Assembly (NCBI GenBank): GCA_002441285.1
Contig: DJVR01000035.1
Span: forward strand, 1-34,994
From: Candidatus Atribacteria bacterium UBA6251
GTDB lineage: Bacteria; Atribacterota; Phoenicimicrobiia; Phoenicimicrobiales; Phoenicimicrobiaceae
Direction of reading: 5' to 3'
DNA: 34,994 bases
The position numbers and the translations under genes are program-made. Below are positions 34,833 to 34,994 of this stretch, in pieces; position 1 is the stretch's first letter; the number at the start of each line of letters is the position of its first letter. A model generated the notes under the pieces. The model searched no databases. It saw only the letters and a program-made list of their open reading frames with translations, and was not told the origin of the DNA.

Positions 34833-34994
34833 ATGACCCAATTAAATAGTAAGTCAATCCAGGCGATTTTGCAAGAGGCACTCTCCAAAGATGGAGATTT
34901 CCTAAAGGAAATGGTCAGGATGCTATTCCAAGAGATTATGGAAGAAGAAAGAGAACAACCGGTAGGAGGATTGTCTCCTCAAAGGGACCATACC
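34833..34994 (+). mobile_element. IS256-family transposase, 5' part, cut by window end
   Basis: An ATG at 34833 with AAGGAGG about 12 bases upstream opens a frame that runs to the window end (54 codons). The translation starts MTQLNSKSIQAILQEALSKD and continues GDFLKEMVRMLFQEIMEEEREQ. This is the helical N-terminal pattern of IS256/mutator-type transposases, where a run such as LLKEVLQEILEAEM precedes the GYRNGY motif. The ending LSPQRDHT is where that motif would follow. The catalytic DDE domain lies outside the window, so intactness cannot be judged. Confidence 0.68.

Noticed and set aside
34594..34994. Interruption of uxaC by the adjacent IS256-type element
   Set aside because: The uxaC start codon and ribosome site are intact and lie 230 bases from the transposase start; the break in uxaC is the internal A-run, not the element.

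Overview
The window is an AT-rich stretch (visibly low G+C) from a bacterium with strong GGAGG-type ribosome binding sites and frequent TTG starts. The gene content (ferredoxin-dependent 2-oxoacid oxidoreductase, acyl phosphate/acyl kinase pair, PPi-type phosphofructokinase, BadF/HgdC-type activase, hexuronate catabolism with a Thermotoga-type tagaturonate epimerase) points to a strict anaerobe that ferments amino acids and sugar acids. A candidate-phylum fermenter such as Atribacterota, or a relative of Thermotogota or low-GC Firmicutes, would fit. The assignment is inference; no rRNA or other phylogenetic marker is present.

Layout. (1) 394-7343, minus strand: an amino-acid fermentation block of an IclR regulator, iorA-iorB, a class I aminotransferase, butyrate kinase (frameshifted) and phosphate butyryltransferase. 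Together they would convert amino acids to 2-oxoacids, acyl-CoA, acyl phosphate and finally free acid plus ATP. (2) 7478-10609, plus strand: a NEW3-like membrane-anchored protein with an ABC-2 ATPase and permease, behind a good sigma70-type promoter. (3) 10610-13523: an accessory island with a decayed IS1595-family transposase and an MjaI-type restriction-modification pair. Its methyltransferase carries a C-terminal staphylococcal-nuclease-like domain whose catalytic residues appear lost. (4) 13524-20729: an uncharacterised redox-type module, made of a two-domain BadF/HgdC-like ATPase translationally coupled to a DUF2229/COG3581-type protein, with paralogous PfkB kinases on both sides and an FAH-family enzyme. 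(5) 20748-34602, minus strand: a long hexuronate cluster running uxaC, uxaE, fructuronate reductase-type SDR, 6-phosphogluconate dehydrogenase, a LarA-like nickel-pincer epimerase, PPi-PFK, a HAD phosphatase and an AfuABC/FbpABC-like ABC importer. (6) At the right edge an IS256-family transposase begins and is cut by the window end.

Main ideas. The hexuronate cluster lacks mannonate dehydratase and KDG enzymes but holds a LarA-family protein and 6-phosphogluconate dehydrogenase. A route galacturonate > tagaturonate > fructuronate > mannonate > (LarA-like C2 epimerisation) gluconate > 6-phosphogluconate > ribulose 5-phosphate would explain the gene set. The PPi-PFK could then act on sedoheptulose 7-phosphate. 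The BadF-DUF2229-PfkB module is the second candidate for undescribed biochemistry. Three genes (buk, the MjaI-type nuclease, uxaC) carry single-base frameshifts, two of them at homopolymers. These may be sequencing errors, real decay, or, for uxaC, slippage at an A-run directly before a stop.
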